Counted from the stretch's first letter, positions 46,283-58,096 are shown. The stretch is DNA of 64,000 nt from Parelaphostrongylus tenuis (GCA_019055375.1 JAHQIW010006386.1:1-64000); one strand, 5' to 3'. Numbers and translations are program-made. The notes: generated from the sequence alone by a model not told the origin.

Positions 46283-46792
46283 TGAAACCTCCTGATTTGT
46301 TCCACATAGCAGACGGCCGCAGAATAGTAGACGCTGAGTTTCTTTGTAACATTTGTCGTCTTGAAAACATTAACTTCGATGAATGCTTTCAGTATCTTTG
46401 TTAACTTCCCATTGCCGGCCACTATATTCTTCATCTTCAAGGTTGTCGTCTCCTCTTCGAAGCCTCTTGTGCCACCATTGGACTGTACGTTCGTTAACAG
46501 TTTCTGGGCTAAATGCGTTGATACTTTTTGCGTTGCTTTATGACCCATTTTGAACTGACAGTTGAAACCGCACATACTTTTGCTCTGACCAAAATCTTTT
46601 CCAAAAATTTCTCTTCAAGAAAAGATACGAGACAAACAGGAAGTAAAACATTATTATTAACAAACGTAGAGCGAGAAATACGCATTGAGAAGATGTATAT
46701 CATGATCGCAATCATTTCGAAATTCATTCCATTATCAAACGGCAAATGTCAACAATCCATATACCGCCACGACTTTTTGCACCAACCCAATA
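46283..46792 (-). pseudogene. mariner N-terminal fragment with terminal repeat
   Basis: The right end TTTTTGCACCAACCCAATA is a mariner-type terminal repeat resembling the Hsmar1/cemar group. On the minus strand the transposase start and helix-turn-helix region can be followed with frameshifts (QFKMGHKATQ, NERTVQWWHKRL, DNLEDEEYSGR). It is cut off by the hairpin at 46282. Confidence 0.6.
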
Positions 46793-48230
46793 TATTTATT
46801 TTTCTGTAATTAGCTCAAATTTCCTATTTTCATAGCGTCAGTATGCACTTCAATGCTGAAAATGTAATTGAAATGTGTCCAGTGTCCTCTCAAAAAAAAA
46901 AAAATGCTCTGCGCTTGAAAGCAGTAGTTCAGTTATTACTGAGCGTTCTTCATTCTCTGACGTCATATTATCATCTGGTGAAGGACGAAAATTCTTAACG
47001 TCATATTATCACCTGGTGAAGGATGAAAATTCTTACACGGATCAATATGCATGATGCCACTTCCTGACGTAGAAAAATTTCCTCCCAAAGATCGACTTTC
47101 CACTTTGAATGCTTTTCGTTTAAATTAGAGAAAAAAAATCCATAAATGACTACGCAACCTTTCGCGTTCAAATCGCTTTCTTTTGCCTTATTCCTCCCTG
47201 GTTATGTTCCTCCCGCACAGTCTCTGTTTCTAACATATAGCTGCGGATAGCTGAGCTAAGGTGTCTCCGAGATGTTGTTATACTTAAATGCATTACATAT
47301 ATTTATTACATTTCAATGCATAGTTTCTGAATCTGTAAGATCACGCACAATTTAGAGAAAGGCTACTTTGGACTTATTTTGATCACCCAAATTCTGTTGC
47401 AGCGTTTCCCCTTCTTTCATTTTTTTCATCTTATCCTTTTATCTTATATCTTTATCGTACATTAATTCTTGGCATTTGTAGCATTTTCGTTCCCATACAT
47501 TATTTCTTTTGCGTTAGCCATTTTATCTCTTCGCTAAAACTCCGCTTCCTTCATAAATGATGTCACTTTAGTTCACATATAACGAAATTATTCAAATTGT
47601 TAGTAATCTTAGGTGACTCAAGTTAAGACTAGCGAGCCTTCATTTCTTGCCTTCAAAAGCGGAAGAGATCGAGTAACATCAAGTTGAAGAGATCCGCATG
47701 TGTTGTTTTCCACCTTGCTTGATGAGCAAATGCCAAAAACTAACTCGTCAGAGTTCAAACCGCAAGTATGCTCGTGTGGATCCTACTGGGATTTTCAGGG
47801 GTGGACGTGATACTTGACACCAGCAAACATCCTATCGTGAATAGTGGTGAGTCATTATTACATGCTCTGAGGGAACTCAGTAGATACAGTAGTACTTGTG
47901 TAAACCTCTTCATAGATGTTTTTATCACCGCGAGTATACATGGGTTATAGTTCATTGTGTGAGGATTATTCATTAGGTTATTAGTGGGAGCTCATCCACT
48001 GAGCTTGAACTAGCAAACTGTCGAAATGAAAAGAAATGAAGTGACAACCCAATATGATGGTTGATTTGATACCGTAGGGAACATACTTTGAGATACCACT
48101 GCGTTCTTATGTAGAAGCAATATTTGATAATTAAATGGTTTGAAAAACAATTATAACTGAAATAAAGAAACCCAAAAGCATCAACGGTAGCGTCAGAACT
48201 TCACTGACCCAACTCTTTCACTCTTAACTA
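46793..48230. other. Intergenic, one short tandem duplication
   Basis: Two copies of a 38-bp sequence (CGTCATATTATCANCTGGTG...) lie at 46960-47035. A plus-strand ORF at 47768-47950 starts with a mildly hydrophobic stretch but is overlapped by an open minus-strand frame. No gene is supported. Confidence 0.3.
46960..47035 (+). repeat. 38-bp tandem duplication
   Basis: Two adjacent copies differ at about two positions (ATC versus ACC before TGGTGAAGGA, and GACG versus GATG). Confidence 0.85.
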
Positions 48231-48834
48231 TTAGGTTACTCCATAAGTCTTGGCACTGGAGCAGTAAACATCATATTTGTCAACCAAAAATAATTAAAAT
48301 CGCCTGATTCTAACATTTTTCAATCGCGCATTCTCTCGAGAACAATTTGTTATACAACTTGCCTATACCTGCTCTAAGTAAAGCTGTGGTGGTAGCAAAT
48401 TCGCTTGCTATTCATGCACAATAGCGCGTAGGGGAAAATGTTAGTGAAGAGGCGCGCAAGATTACTGGAGCTTCCCATAGACGATCCGAGCATGATTGAT
48501 CCTCCAAACTGTCCTCTCCAGCTTTGAACTTCGCAAACCACTTCCTAGCCGTCCTTCTTGCAAATACATCATCGCCCCAACCTCCATTAATCTTGCGCGT
48601 CGCTTCACTATCATTTTCACCTACGCGCCATTTGTTCATGAGTAGCAAGCGAATTTGTTTACACGATAGCTCTGTCCTTATGGCAAGTATGGGCAATTTG
48701 TATATTAAAACGTTTACAAGAAAATGCGTAATGCAACGCCATCAAAATGATGCAATTTCATAAACTTCTGATTAATAATTACTAATCAGATTTAAGTTTA
48801 TTGCTCTAGTACCAAAACTTATGGAGCGACCTAA
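48231..48834 (-). pseudogene. mariner element, internally deleted
   Basis: Terminal inverted repeats TTAGGTTACTCCATAAGTCT and AACTTATGGAGCGACCTAA bound 604 bp, flanked by TA. The minus strand keeps the N-terminal DNA-binding region for about 70 codons (48696-48480: IRLLLMNKWRVGENDSEATR, then ARKWFAKFKAGEDSLED). It then runs out of frame. The catalytic domain is missing. The terminal repeat matches the element at 24124, so both belong to one family. Confidence 0.75.
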
Positions 48835-49179
48835 TAAATGAATACGTAATATCGCCAGTCCAGCTTCTCTTTCTTCACATTTGTCCGACACTCGGATTGA
48901 AAAGGTATGTGGGAATGTTATAAGAAAGATTTTCTTACATAATCCGCTGAATTCCCTCGATCGCTGACAAAAAGTCTTATGGTGGAACTTTGGATCTTGT
49001 TTTTGTAACTTAGTTCCCAGCTTCCTATTAATTTTACATGCAGCTTTACCTTTTTTCCCTTCACACTGTCTGAACTGATTTTAGTGAAAAAGTGCTTTAA
49101 TGAAGCAAGTAATACTATTGCATCAATAATCTTTTCAGTTTTTCATCACATTCTTTGCGCAATAATATACGAAGTTTTT

Positions 49180-49640
49180 ACCAAAATGCTTTCTTTTTTC
49201 TTCACTCTTCCTTTGCATTCTCCTTTTTCCTATCTTTAATTCTTCCTTTCTTACATTTCTTTTCCTCTCCCTTGTTCCTACTTTTCCTTCTTTTTATCTC
49301 TTATCCTTGTCTTTTCTTCCATTGCCATATTTCTAATCTTTTCCATTCTTTTCCTATACTTTTCCCTTTCCCTCCGTCTCTTGCCCTTTTCTTTTTTTCC
49401 TTTCTGTTTTCTGTTTTTTTTTCTTCCTGTCCTTTTTCCTTACTTTCTCTACTAAAACTTTGTGATCTATTTTTCTTTTTTTTCACCTTCTTCCAATTTG
49501 CCTTTATCTCTTCTTTCTTTTTTCTTTCTCCTTTTATTTTCTTCTTTCTTCCTTCCACTGTGCTCTTCATTCATTCATTCATTCATTCATGTCATTCATT
49601 CATTCATTCATTCTATTCCTTATCTTTTCCTCTTTCTTTC
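49180..49640 (+). repeat. Pyrimidine-rich tract with (ATTC)n
   Basis: About 460 bp are over 85% C+T on the plus strand, with a clean CATT tetranucleotide run at 49567-49613. The 234-codon plus-strand ORF rich in Phe/Leu/Ser and the Lys/Glu-rich minus-strand ORF are composition artefacts. Confidence 0.85.
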
Positions 49641-50249
49641 CACTACTTGAATCTTGTTATTGGATTATCTTTGATATTTTTTTGCTGTCGTGCATTTCTT
49701 TCACATTGTCCCTTTCGTCAACCTCGTGGAATCGCGAAAGCCTGCAGCTTAATGTTTTTCAGAGTTTTTTCCGAGACTCTGCTTGGGTGTTATTCAATGT
49801 ACATGCACTCTTTGATAAACATATCTGACAGACTTATCAATCACCTAATCGTCTGTTAGTTTAAATTCCCGTGGCACCCAACATCAGTCGCACAGTGAAT
49901 AGAAGTTGATCGGAGGTGATGTTTGATTTATTCAGACTACGTCATTCAGGATGCTCAAATTTTTGGCACTAGAACTGATTGTAGAATATGATGCAGATAG
50001 CACAGTTTATTCCGCTGCTGAATAGTGGTTACTTTTAGCATATAACCAATATATCTGAGTTCATAATGGACATTATCAAGTGCAATAGTATTTATCGCAA
50101 TTCAGTTTCCTCTATTTAAACGCGATAAGCTATTATTTTTCACGAGAATAAAATTCTCAAGAGTAATCTTGATATCGGCTACATATCAATTTCGACATTG
50201 CTCAGTAAATCATGTTTTTTTTTTCATTCTAAGCTAAATACGAGGCTTT

Positions 50250-50645
50250 TATAATACTGAGTAATTTATTCGAGCAGCTGACAATTCAGAAGTTCTGCCT
50301 TCTTTAAGACCTGGAAACATTCGGTTGCCCACAATCAAGCACCGGACACTTCCATTACCTTAACTGAAAAAATTCACTAAACTCGGATTTTAATCGCATT
50401 TCTAGAACATAACTTTCCCACATACTTACTGCTTTTTCGGTTCTCTCTAATTTGTCCAAGTGAAGACCAACCATGCAGAGTTCACATAAATTTCTAATGC
50501 ACCTCTCACATAAATAACAGTTTCACACACTGCGTCATATCACGCGTGAAAAGGAAGCATTCCTTCCTGTGCTTCATATTCAAAGTTATCAAATTTATTT
50601 GAAGTGTCTCAAGATTCGTATACGTTGAGATCCTCTCCGTTGTGC
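50250..50645. repeat. Dispersed repeat, copy 1 (second at 56340)
   Basis: Shares with 56340-56735, in order: AATTTATTC...GCAGCTGA, AGACCTGGA, AAGTGAAGACCAACC.TGCAGAG, CGTGAAA-like and CATTCCTTCCTG/TATTCCCTCCTG blocks. Both copies are diverged, with no ORF. Element class unknown. Confidence 0.45.
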
Positions 50646-50853
50646 GTCTGTGCCCTACGCGAGCGTTGTGAAGTATTTGGTTCAGCTCTAAACTTGTCGA
50701 CTAGACAATCTCTTATGTGGAATGACCTACTCATTATGCCATGTAAATGTGCCACATGCTGTGCAAGAAATTAAATTAACTGCACCCCTTCATATGCAGT
50801 CACCGCTTTTACCGTGAACCCATATTATGCACTTTTACGTTGTATTTAGATGC

Positions 50854-51164
50854 TCAAATAAGTGGTTGAGAATCGACGGGTATTAGAACATTTGGTGACA
50901 TTTCAATCACCGTCACTAATTCCTTTGAGTCCGATCTTCTCAAAAAAGAAGTCTTATAGCTACGCTTACTCGTAAAGAAAGACAAGAGAAGCAGAACCCT
51001 GTTTTTGCTGAAAATTATCGCTCGGAGGCAAATTGCTCTCTCTAAACTTATACCGAGAAGCCACACTATTAAAGTTATTAGAAATAGCTACTTAGCTAGC
51101 CATTTTTTGTAGCCCCACCTTCTACTTTCTTCCTGTACACACGTTTGGCGGGCCGTTTGGACAT
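50854..51164 (-). CDS. Possible small basic-protein exons
   Basis: An ATG at 51164 opens MSKRPAKRVYRKKVEGG, a Lys/Arg-rich coding-like start (stop at 51096 if unspliced) with candidate donors GTAGAA and GTGGGG. A strong ATTTTCAG acceptor on the same strand near 51010 leads into an open region reaching a stop at 50854, with another donor GTAAGC inside. More than one junction keeps a frame open, so the model is unresolved. No domain is recognised. Confidence 0.18.
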
Positions 51165-51477
51165 GTTTCTTGGTACTTCTCTGTTATCGAGGATTAAAAA
51201 TTATGAAAGGATCTCTTTTAGTGGACAATCACTATTCACTAGACCATTAGTAGTCATAGGAACGTCTAAATTCCGAAGATGCATTTCTTGCTTCGTAGGA
51301 GAATTCTTTGCAGCAGTGTAGGAAGGAAAACAAAATTGTTTTTTCACAAGCGTTCCACGTTTTCGAGCGCATTTTTTTGCAGGATAGAGCTCTTCCCTTA
51401 CTAATAATCATCCGATATCGTAAATCTCGGAGATTCAAAAAATGCTTTTAGTTTTTAGTTAGGTTTTTATAGCGCTG

Positions 51478-52545
51478 TAGCAGCGAAAACAAAGCTATGC
51501 TTCGTAGTCATAGCTGCATTTCATCTTCATATAAAGCTCTTCCAGTACGGACCATGGAGTAATCCACTGGGTTGATATCCGGCGACTTTGACGGCCAAAT
51601 GTCCCTGCCACAAACGGGTCTGAAAGCATTTTCTGACAAATGGCGTCGTCGAGCGGGCCGAATACGCAGGAACCCAGTCTTGTTGAAGCGTAAGTTTGTC
51701 TACGCCAAAGTGTTGAGTAGTCAAAGGCTCCCGTAAACCCCGTAAAACTGGCTGCTGATAGCTGGCAGCATTGATTCTGGCGTTACTGTGAAGGCTAACG
51801 GCATTTTCTTTCGATGGCGCGAATCCCGCCCAGACCATCACAGAGACCGTAAAATGACTGCGGTCTTGGGTTCATCTTATTGTGCACTTCTGCTGGCTCT
51901 TCCTGAAAAGGTGACGTCGATTCTGGCGATTGTATAGTGGTTCGATCACGGGTATATTCCAATCCATAAAAGCTCCTACGACAAACGAATACCAACTATC
52001 AAACAAATCATCCGACGAGCCTTTGGAAGCCGTTTTTCTTTCATAATTTTGTCCTGAGACTGAACAACACGCGCGATCTGGTAACTCATAGCTTCAGCTT
52101 ATCTCTCACAATCTTTCGGGTGCTCCACTCGCTAATCCCAAGCTTCTTTGCCATTTTGCGCACCAGAAGCTCCGGATTCGTTTTGGTAACGGTTCCTCTG
52201 AATGTAGTCCGGAGTAGGCAAGGTGGTTGAACGACCGTTTCAAGGGCGGTCCTCAATCTCTCTAGTCTTTTTGAAACGTTTCACGGCTCTGTAGACACTT
52301 GCTTTGAGATCAGTTGTTTTGCAATGTCGTTCGTTTTCATTCTCGTCTTGTGCAGTTTGGCTATTGCGATACGTTTATTTTTGCGATCCATAACTTAAGC
52401 ACAAGTGAAATTGAACAAATAAATAAAACACATTCTGGGCAGCAAAGAATTCTACGAAATTATCATAGTTGTTAACAAAGGCAGTATGTAAACGCTATAA
52501 TTAACAAGATACAAGTTTAGCAAACTTTTCTCGCACCCTGTATGC
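51478..52545 (-). pseudogene. Tc1/mariner-superfamily (maT-like) transposase pseudogene
   Basis: On the minus strand an ATG at 52392 starts MDRKNKRIAIAKLHKTRMK, an N-terminal helix-turn-helix region. SVYRAVKRFKKTREIEDRP, VRKMAKKLGISEWSTRKIVR, MVWAGFAPSKENA and LTLQQDWVPAYSARST follow; the aspartate in QQDW is the second catalytic residue. A shifted SPDINPVDYSM, with the third catalytic region, comes last. At least four frameshifts or stops break it. The 5' terminal repeat (GCAAACTTTTCTCGCACCCTGTA) is intact at 52523-52545. The 3' end is truncated near 51478. This is the most complete transposase in the window. Confidence 0.75.
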
Positions 52546-52569
52546 ACAGCACAGAAATCCACAATATGC

Positions 52570-52674
52570 TGCAATGGTAAAGACGATAATTTCATGAATA
52601 CATGCATAGTTTATTTAATCTGTTGTAAAGCGAGCGGAGACAAGTACATCGGCAAAACGGGAAAGCCACTGTAG
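52570..52674 (+). pseudogene. GIY-YIG-like endonuclease remnant
   Basis: A 34-codon open stretch reads ...CIVYLICCKASGDKYIGKTGKPL then TAG. This fits the N-terminal core of a GIY-YIG domain as found in Penelope-like elements (aromatic-Tyr-Leu-Ile, a Cys-rich spacer, then YIG-TG-PL). It is adjacent to the Tc1-like element. Downstream frames are broken, with only a weak hint of the following region (ELRTDYIFEQ near 52895). No reverse transcriptase motif was found nearby. Confidence 0.45.
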
Positions 52675-54910
52675 TCAACTAGTTCATCTACGCTCATCTT
52701 GATGAACTTCCTAACAAAAATTTTTTGTCAGACTTCAACTTGGAAAAGCTGTTTCTCTATAAAGTACAAGTACCCACGTCTTCTTTTGATGAGTGGCTTA
52801 TCCAGACAGACAATCTGCGAATGAAACGATTGTCGATAGAAAAAGCGACAGCTCACAACTTTTCTATCATCGATCAGATGAATGGGAATTGAGAACTGAT
52901 TACATATTTGAGCAAAGATCACGTTCAGTACAATTATGAAGAAAAAAGTTACTTTTCAAAGACAATTATTCTGGCCATCTCTTAGTTACCTTGACTAATT
53001 TTGTGCTTCAAATCTTTAGATATTGAAAAAGTATTGACAGTTGCAGGTAAAGCTACCTTACAATACATTTCATTTCCATTGAGTTATCAAATCTCAGTGC
53101 AGCCACTGTTCTCACTGCAACCTTGGTACAGTGATAAAAATCAACCGCGGTGTAAAATATCATGAATCTTTCTCAGCTGAAGTATTTTGGGAAGTTTTCT
53201 TAGTTGACATAAGAAGAACTTTCTGTTTGCATGAATAGATTTGAAAGCATATATAGTCGGAGCCATGCACACCTTGAAAAGTAATTAAAATGATTGTGGT
53301 TAACGTACTGTCTTTTTCTCTGTTACTTCTCAAAATTAATCAAATTACACACGTTATGATGTTCAACTACGAGCTTGCTACAGTGCCTATGTCTATGATG
53401 ATTGTACACTGTATGATGATTTATCCAAAATCCTCTCATTGATTTTCTTGGACGTATATAGGCAGCTGTTTCACTTCATACATGAAAATATCACCACGAG
53501 CAATATTTTTGTACAAGATGAGTGAAGAGTTTGCAGTCACGTTACTTGCTTATAGCACACGTCATTTTTGAAGGTAGCGATTTCTTTTATTCTGTTGATA
53601 ATCAAATGATCTTGTATTCAAAAATCATGGAAGCGTATCGACATTGTCAAGCTTAACTTAGTTTGAGAAAAAGGGGGCTTACTGCAGTCATCAGATCAAA
53701 CTAAGACTCTGCCGAGACGTGTTCAGTAGATTATCAAGCAGTACAGTCAAAAGAAAGCACTGATGTGAGGCAAATTTTGGTCCTTCAAGCATGGCTAATA
53801 TCAGACGAATCCAAGCAATAAGACATATGTTTCACGCAAAGAGTGAGGTGCTTATGGTAGCCTACGAATGAGCGGAACTTAGGAAGGTTTGTCCTGAGGC
53901 AGTGGTGACTGCACAATTTCCTGGGCTTGCTCATATGAGCTAATGGCTTTATGGTTAATACGGGTAACATCAAGCGATTACGCTAATCGTTATTAGACAG
54001 AATTTTTCAAATTACTCCAGTACTATTTAGCATCATTTTGTATTCATTTGCTTTTATACAGATGACTCATTTTTACATGTGTAAACCCCACCCACTTTCA
54101 TTCTTTTCGTTCTTCTGCAGCCATGATCCATAGAGGTAGACTTGTTTGCATATGGCTCCAGAATTTGTTCAAAAACTCAAAAAATTGGAAAACTTTACTG
54201 ATAAACGATGGTCGGCTCTAAGAATAGTTTGACAGACGAATAGATATCTATGCATTTCTATCTGCAGTAGAATAAACTACAAAAAGAACCACGCTTCAGT
54301 TAGGCAAATTACCTGCCGTGAGGGTCGGGATCTGACTTGACTCTTGGAACATAGGATGGAACGTGCAAAATCTGACACTTCTAACTACTGCACCGCGCGT
54401 TTTCGAGTAGAACCCAAAATTCGCTATTACAAAATTGTCGGTTAGAAACAGGTATGCTTGCATATGGTTCAAAGTTGCTTTCCAATTTTTGTTCCAGTCT
54501 ATAAGTATTCACAAAAACTGAAGCCTAAAGCATGCTTAGTTGATCTACAGAACGATTGTCGGCTTGGAACGGGTGTACTAAGTCAGTACTTTTATTCTAG
54601 ATATTGTAGTATCATTGGTAGACTTCAGTGTGCTGGAGCTCCCAATTTCTTTCCAAAGTACAAGGCTGATGTAACGGTGATTGTTGCAATGGCTGTTGCT
54701 TTTATGATCCAAGTTTCATTGCCACCATGAAACAAGATAAATGGATGGATAGACGCTCAAATAAAACTTCTTGATCAGTTGAATAACCACAAAAGCTTTC
54801 CCTATGGTGCTGATGAAATCGATTATTGAATTTTTGTTTCATACATGATATCAGTTGCCTTATTATTGTTTGAAATGGAACACTTCTAGCTGATTAAGGT
54901 TAGTTATTAA
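52675..54910. other. AT-rich intergenic, nothing definite
   Basis: A 90-codon plus-strand frame (54458-54730) and a minus-strand tRNA-like patch near 54310-54415 are noted but unsupported. Confidence 0.3.
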
Positions 54911-55095
54911 GATATTGGCGACGCCGTGGCCGAGTGGTTGTGATGCTCGTCGCTGCCCGCGTGGTCCCGTACCCCATCTCCCTCCTCCCTGTAGTATTCC
55001 CTGTTAGTCAAGAGGTACTCCCTATGGAACGCTACGCCACGCTATCGTCGATTGCAAGGAGAACTAGTATTCTACGACGTTCAAATCATGAAGAT
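54911..55095 (+). mobile_element. tRNA-derived SINE (Leu/Ser-like), copy 2
   Basis: Head GCCGTGGCCGAGTGGTTGTG, then CTATGGAACGCTACGCC and the end TATTCTACGACGTTCAAAT match 9872-10048. Confidence 0.6.
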
Positions 55096-56339
55096 CGATT
55101 AAATGCTAGAAGTACTGGTATCTGCACGGTGATATTAACCCTGTGAAGACGGATAATAAAATGTCAGAAAGCTAGGAAATTAGGCGGTCCATTTCACGAG
55201 TTGTGCTGATCCTAGCAGATTGTTCATTCTTTTCCTTGTCTAACGATCGTCGCCCACGGCAATGTTTTAGTTCCAACATGGCGGCGGGTGCGAGTATCAC
55301 AACGTGGTTTGTTGAACATAGGCACTTTCAAGTGCAGTTTGCTCATTTTACTTACTTACACTTCTGTCCAGTATTTAGATGGTAGCCTCAAGAAACGCCT
55401 GCATCTTCGCAGAGTTCCCTTCAATCTTTCGTCCAACTGTCGTCGATTGCAAATATATGACTGTCCCATTCATATTTTACTATTGATGCCTATTTACCTG
55501 AGTCTGGAAAATGCTATAATTTTGAAATATCACGGCTCTACGCTCCTTAGATGCTGTGTCCGCCGTTTAATGGGAGCATAGTACTCTTAACACAGTTGCA
55601 GTATGAAACCACGTTTCTAATTCATGTAATAGCGCTGGGAGGACTGCTGAATTGGAAGAGTGAGTACAGTGTTTGGGATTCGTCATTTTGCCGGTGGCTT
55701 TCTTGAGGGGCCCGAATGCGGGTTGTGCTTCTCTCCTCTCTGGTTGTTACTTCCTCATGTTGCTCGCCATGTTTATCAGGCTCTCAATCTACACGTACGA
55801 GGTGGTTTCTGTGGTTATAGGACCATTTATGTCTATCTGGTCATTATTACATCGTTGCTTTTCATCAGATTAGAACGTAGTCCATTATTTTCTTCGCTTC
55901 GCTTAACTCGTGAAGCGTTGTGTCGCTTTCACTGGTAACTATGGAGAGGTAAAAATCTCATCAGCAAAGCAGAGTTTTATAGAAATGTTCTATCTTTACA
56001 TATGCTACATCCCAATGGATTGACTTCATTATCCACTAAGGCGGCAATAAAAGGATTGCAATACGGTGTCACCTTGTCGACAGGACCTGCAAGTAAATTA
56101 AAAATGATTGTAAATTAAAAGACGGTTTGTAAATTGTTGTTATACAAGAGGGTGCGCAGCACAATGGCTAAAGTTGACATGGAATATACACGTGAATATA
56201 GGTCCAATCTGACTCTTTGAATAGATCTAAAGTTATCTTTTCTGAGTAGACAAATTGATACCAGACTTCTCTAAAGGGATAGGTACTCTGTTCTGATAAG
56301 TCCCTATTTTTCTTTGTAAGCCATAAACGAGGTATCCAT
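55096..56339. other. Intergenic with a possible membrane-protein remnant
   Basis: See 55673-55873. ORFs at 55203-55581 are open but not joined by clear splice sites. Confidence 0.25.
55673..55873 (+). CDS. Hydrophobic ORF, possible receptor fragment
   Basis: The open frame contains two likely membrane segments (LLSGCYFLMLLAMFI and VVSVVIGPFMSIWSLL) joined by a short charged loop. This is compatible with part of a nematode seven-pass chemoreceptor or a transporter, but no family signature is visible. An overlapping 92-codon frame on the same strand is also open. There is no ATG at the start, so it would have to be an internal exon or a decayed fragment. Confidence 0.18.
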   Translation: MGFVILPVAFLRGPNAGCASLLSGCYFLMLLAMFIRLSIYTYEVVSVVIGPFMSIWSLLHRCFSSD

Positions 56340-56735
56340 AAAACAATTTATTCTGACAGCTGAATTTTAACGGTCTTGGCTTCTTCAGAACCTGGAGCGA
56401 TCAAGATGACCACAAGCCAAACATTGTTACTACTCAAACAGAAAAAAAAGCCACCAAACCAAGATTTTGACCACGCTAAACGCAGAAAACTTTAAATATA
56501 CTCACCACTTTTCATGGGTCCACTAAGTTGATCAAGTAAAGACCAACCGCGCAGAGATCACATGGATTGCGCACCACTTCCCTCATCAAAATGTTGAGCT
56601 TATATGTGTGTCATAACATGTGTAAGTTCGAAATATTCCCTCCTGCGGTTCGTGTTCACTACATCTTATTTCTTCTAAACTGATACATCGTTAAACTATC
56701 GGGGTCGGATGCAAAACCTACGTCTCAAGGACCGA
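56340..56735. repeat. Dispersed repeat, copy 2 (first at 50250)
   Basis: Aligns in order with 50250-50645. Best blocks are AGTAAAGACCAACCGCGCAG and the TCAGAACCTGGAGC region. Confidence 0.45.
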
Positions 56736-57313
56736 TCACTTTCGACACTTTATGCTTTCTTTTATCATTACAAAATAGAGATATCTGAAATGTAACTTGA
56801 AAACAGACGATTCATGTTTGTAAAACGACATTCATTAGGTGGGAATCATTCAATGAATCCAGGCTACCAAGTACTCATTTTTTATGTTGGCTCTGAGTCA
56901 AATTCGCATCACTATTCCCACGTTACCCACTTGAACTAGGAGATCTTGAAAGATCCACCCTTGAACCGGCCCCAAACATTCCGCTAGACCGCCTTGTTTA
57001 TTCTAGCCTTGTTTTAGAATTTAAGTTCAAATACAATATTTTAAGAAAGATGTGGCTATATAATGTATGGTGATTACATAAATTGAGATTTTCCACGCCA
57101 TCCATAAAGCACAAGGATTAAAGATGAAAGGGAATTAGAATTACATGGCGAATTGCAAAGATCAATTCATTTTTTTTCGTTTATTTCATTCCTTGCTTCG
57201 GTACTCACTAATAGGGCCTGTCTGATCCGTGAGATGAGACAACGCTTGCTCAAAAACCGGACATCAACAACCTTTTTGTCCAAAATTCAAGGATATTTTG
57301 TATATTTTTGGGT
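56736..57313. other. Intergenic, nothing recognised
   Basis: No repeat, ORF with motif, or RNA gene is seen. Confidence 0.35.
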
Positions 57314-57481
57314 CTACGTCTTCTTTAAGTAAATTGCATATCCGTTATTGCTTCTTCGCCTGAACAATTCCCAGTCCACGCAGTACAGTAATTCGAAAAG
57401 GGCGGGACTAGTGTCTGGACGGACAGCGATGGTTTTCATTTGTTCATTGAGTTCTCTTAGCTTTCTGAATGCTGCGCTCAT
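57314..57481 (-). CDS. Small ORF, 55 residues, unknown function
   Basis: An ATG at 57481 opens 55 codons to a TAG at 57314. The sequence looks like a genuine protein: MSAAFRKLRELNEQMK, a charged helical start, then RPDTSPALFELLYCVDW and a basic end YAIYLKKT. Upstream, CTTACTAAG could serve as a trans-splice acceptor about 20 bp before the ATG. There is no signal peptide or membrane segment. It may be a complete small gene or the last exon of a larger one. It lies divergently just upstream of the gene at 58097. No family is recognised. Confidence 0.35.
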   Translation of the reverse strand: MSAAFRKLRELNEQMKTIAVRPDTSPALFELLYCVDWELFRRRSNNGYAIYLKKT

Positions 57482-58096
57482 TGCGTTGTTGTTAAGCACT
57501 TAGTAAGCGTTCGTTGATTCTTTCAAAGAACGGTTCCTATGAGGAAAACTGAATAAAAAATCTTTCACAGATCTTCTCCTATAAAAGTGAATCTTTTGAA
57601 ACATTTTCATTTGCTCAAACGATCTCAAGCTATTGTTCATTTTCAAGAAATATCTGATTTCTTTGTCGTCCATCTTGTATCTTTGCCCTACTAACTAGAA
57701 GTCTTTTCATTTTTCTCTTTTTTTTTACACGACCCGTCATCACAATTTACTATGTGAAACCCGGCACTTTTTGCATTCGATTCGTTTTCTCGCACTCAGC
57801 CTCCAAAAATGTCTGTAAACAATTTGCGAGTTGCTTTGTATTCTGCCTGAGAATCTCGTCTTTTCTCGTGAACGTTGTATTATCCTGCCTAGTTGCTCTG
57901 CTTAAAATCTCGGAGATGGTGAAGACGTTATGGTGACTTGCAGAGAGTGTTGGGGAGAGGGCGAAGCGTTACTCCCCCGATATCGCTTATCATTGTCCAC
58001 TGCATTATCCCCCATTTGATATTTGATTGAATTCCAATTTATCGTTTCTACATGATCGGCTTGTATGTTTCACTGTTCGGCTAGAACTTATAAGTT
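57482..58096. other. Intergenic, likely promoter region of the 58097 gene
   Basis: The 615 bp between the divergent ORFs at 57481 and 58097 hold no recognised repeat. TTCGGCTAG about 15 bp before the 58097 ATG could be a trans-splice acceptor. Confidence 0.3.

Noticed and set aside
49155..49859. 234-codon plus-strand ORF
   Set aside because: It runs through a pyrimidine-rich low-complexity tract with tetranucleotide repeats. The Phe/Ser/Leu composition follows from the tract, not from coding.
54097..54130. TTCTTCTGCAG followed by CCATGATCC as a first exon
   Set aside because: The frame closes within a few codons (MIHRGRLVCIWLQNLFKNSKNWKTLLINDGRL is open but AT-biased and has no donor), so support is too weak.
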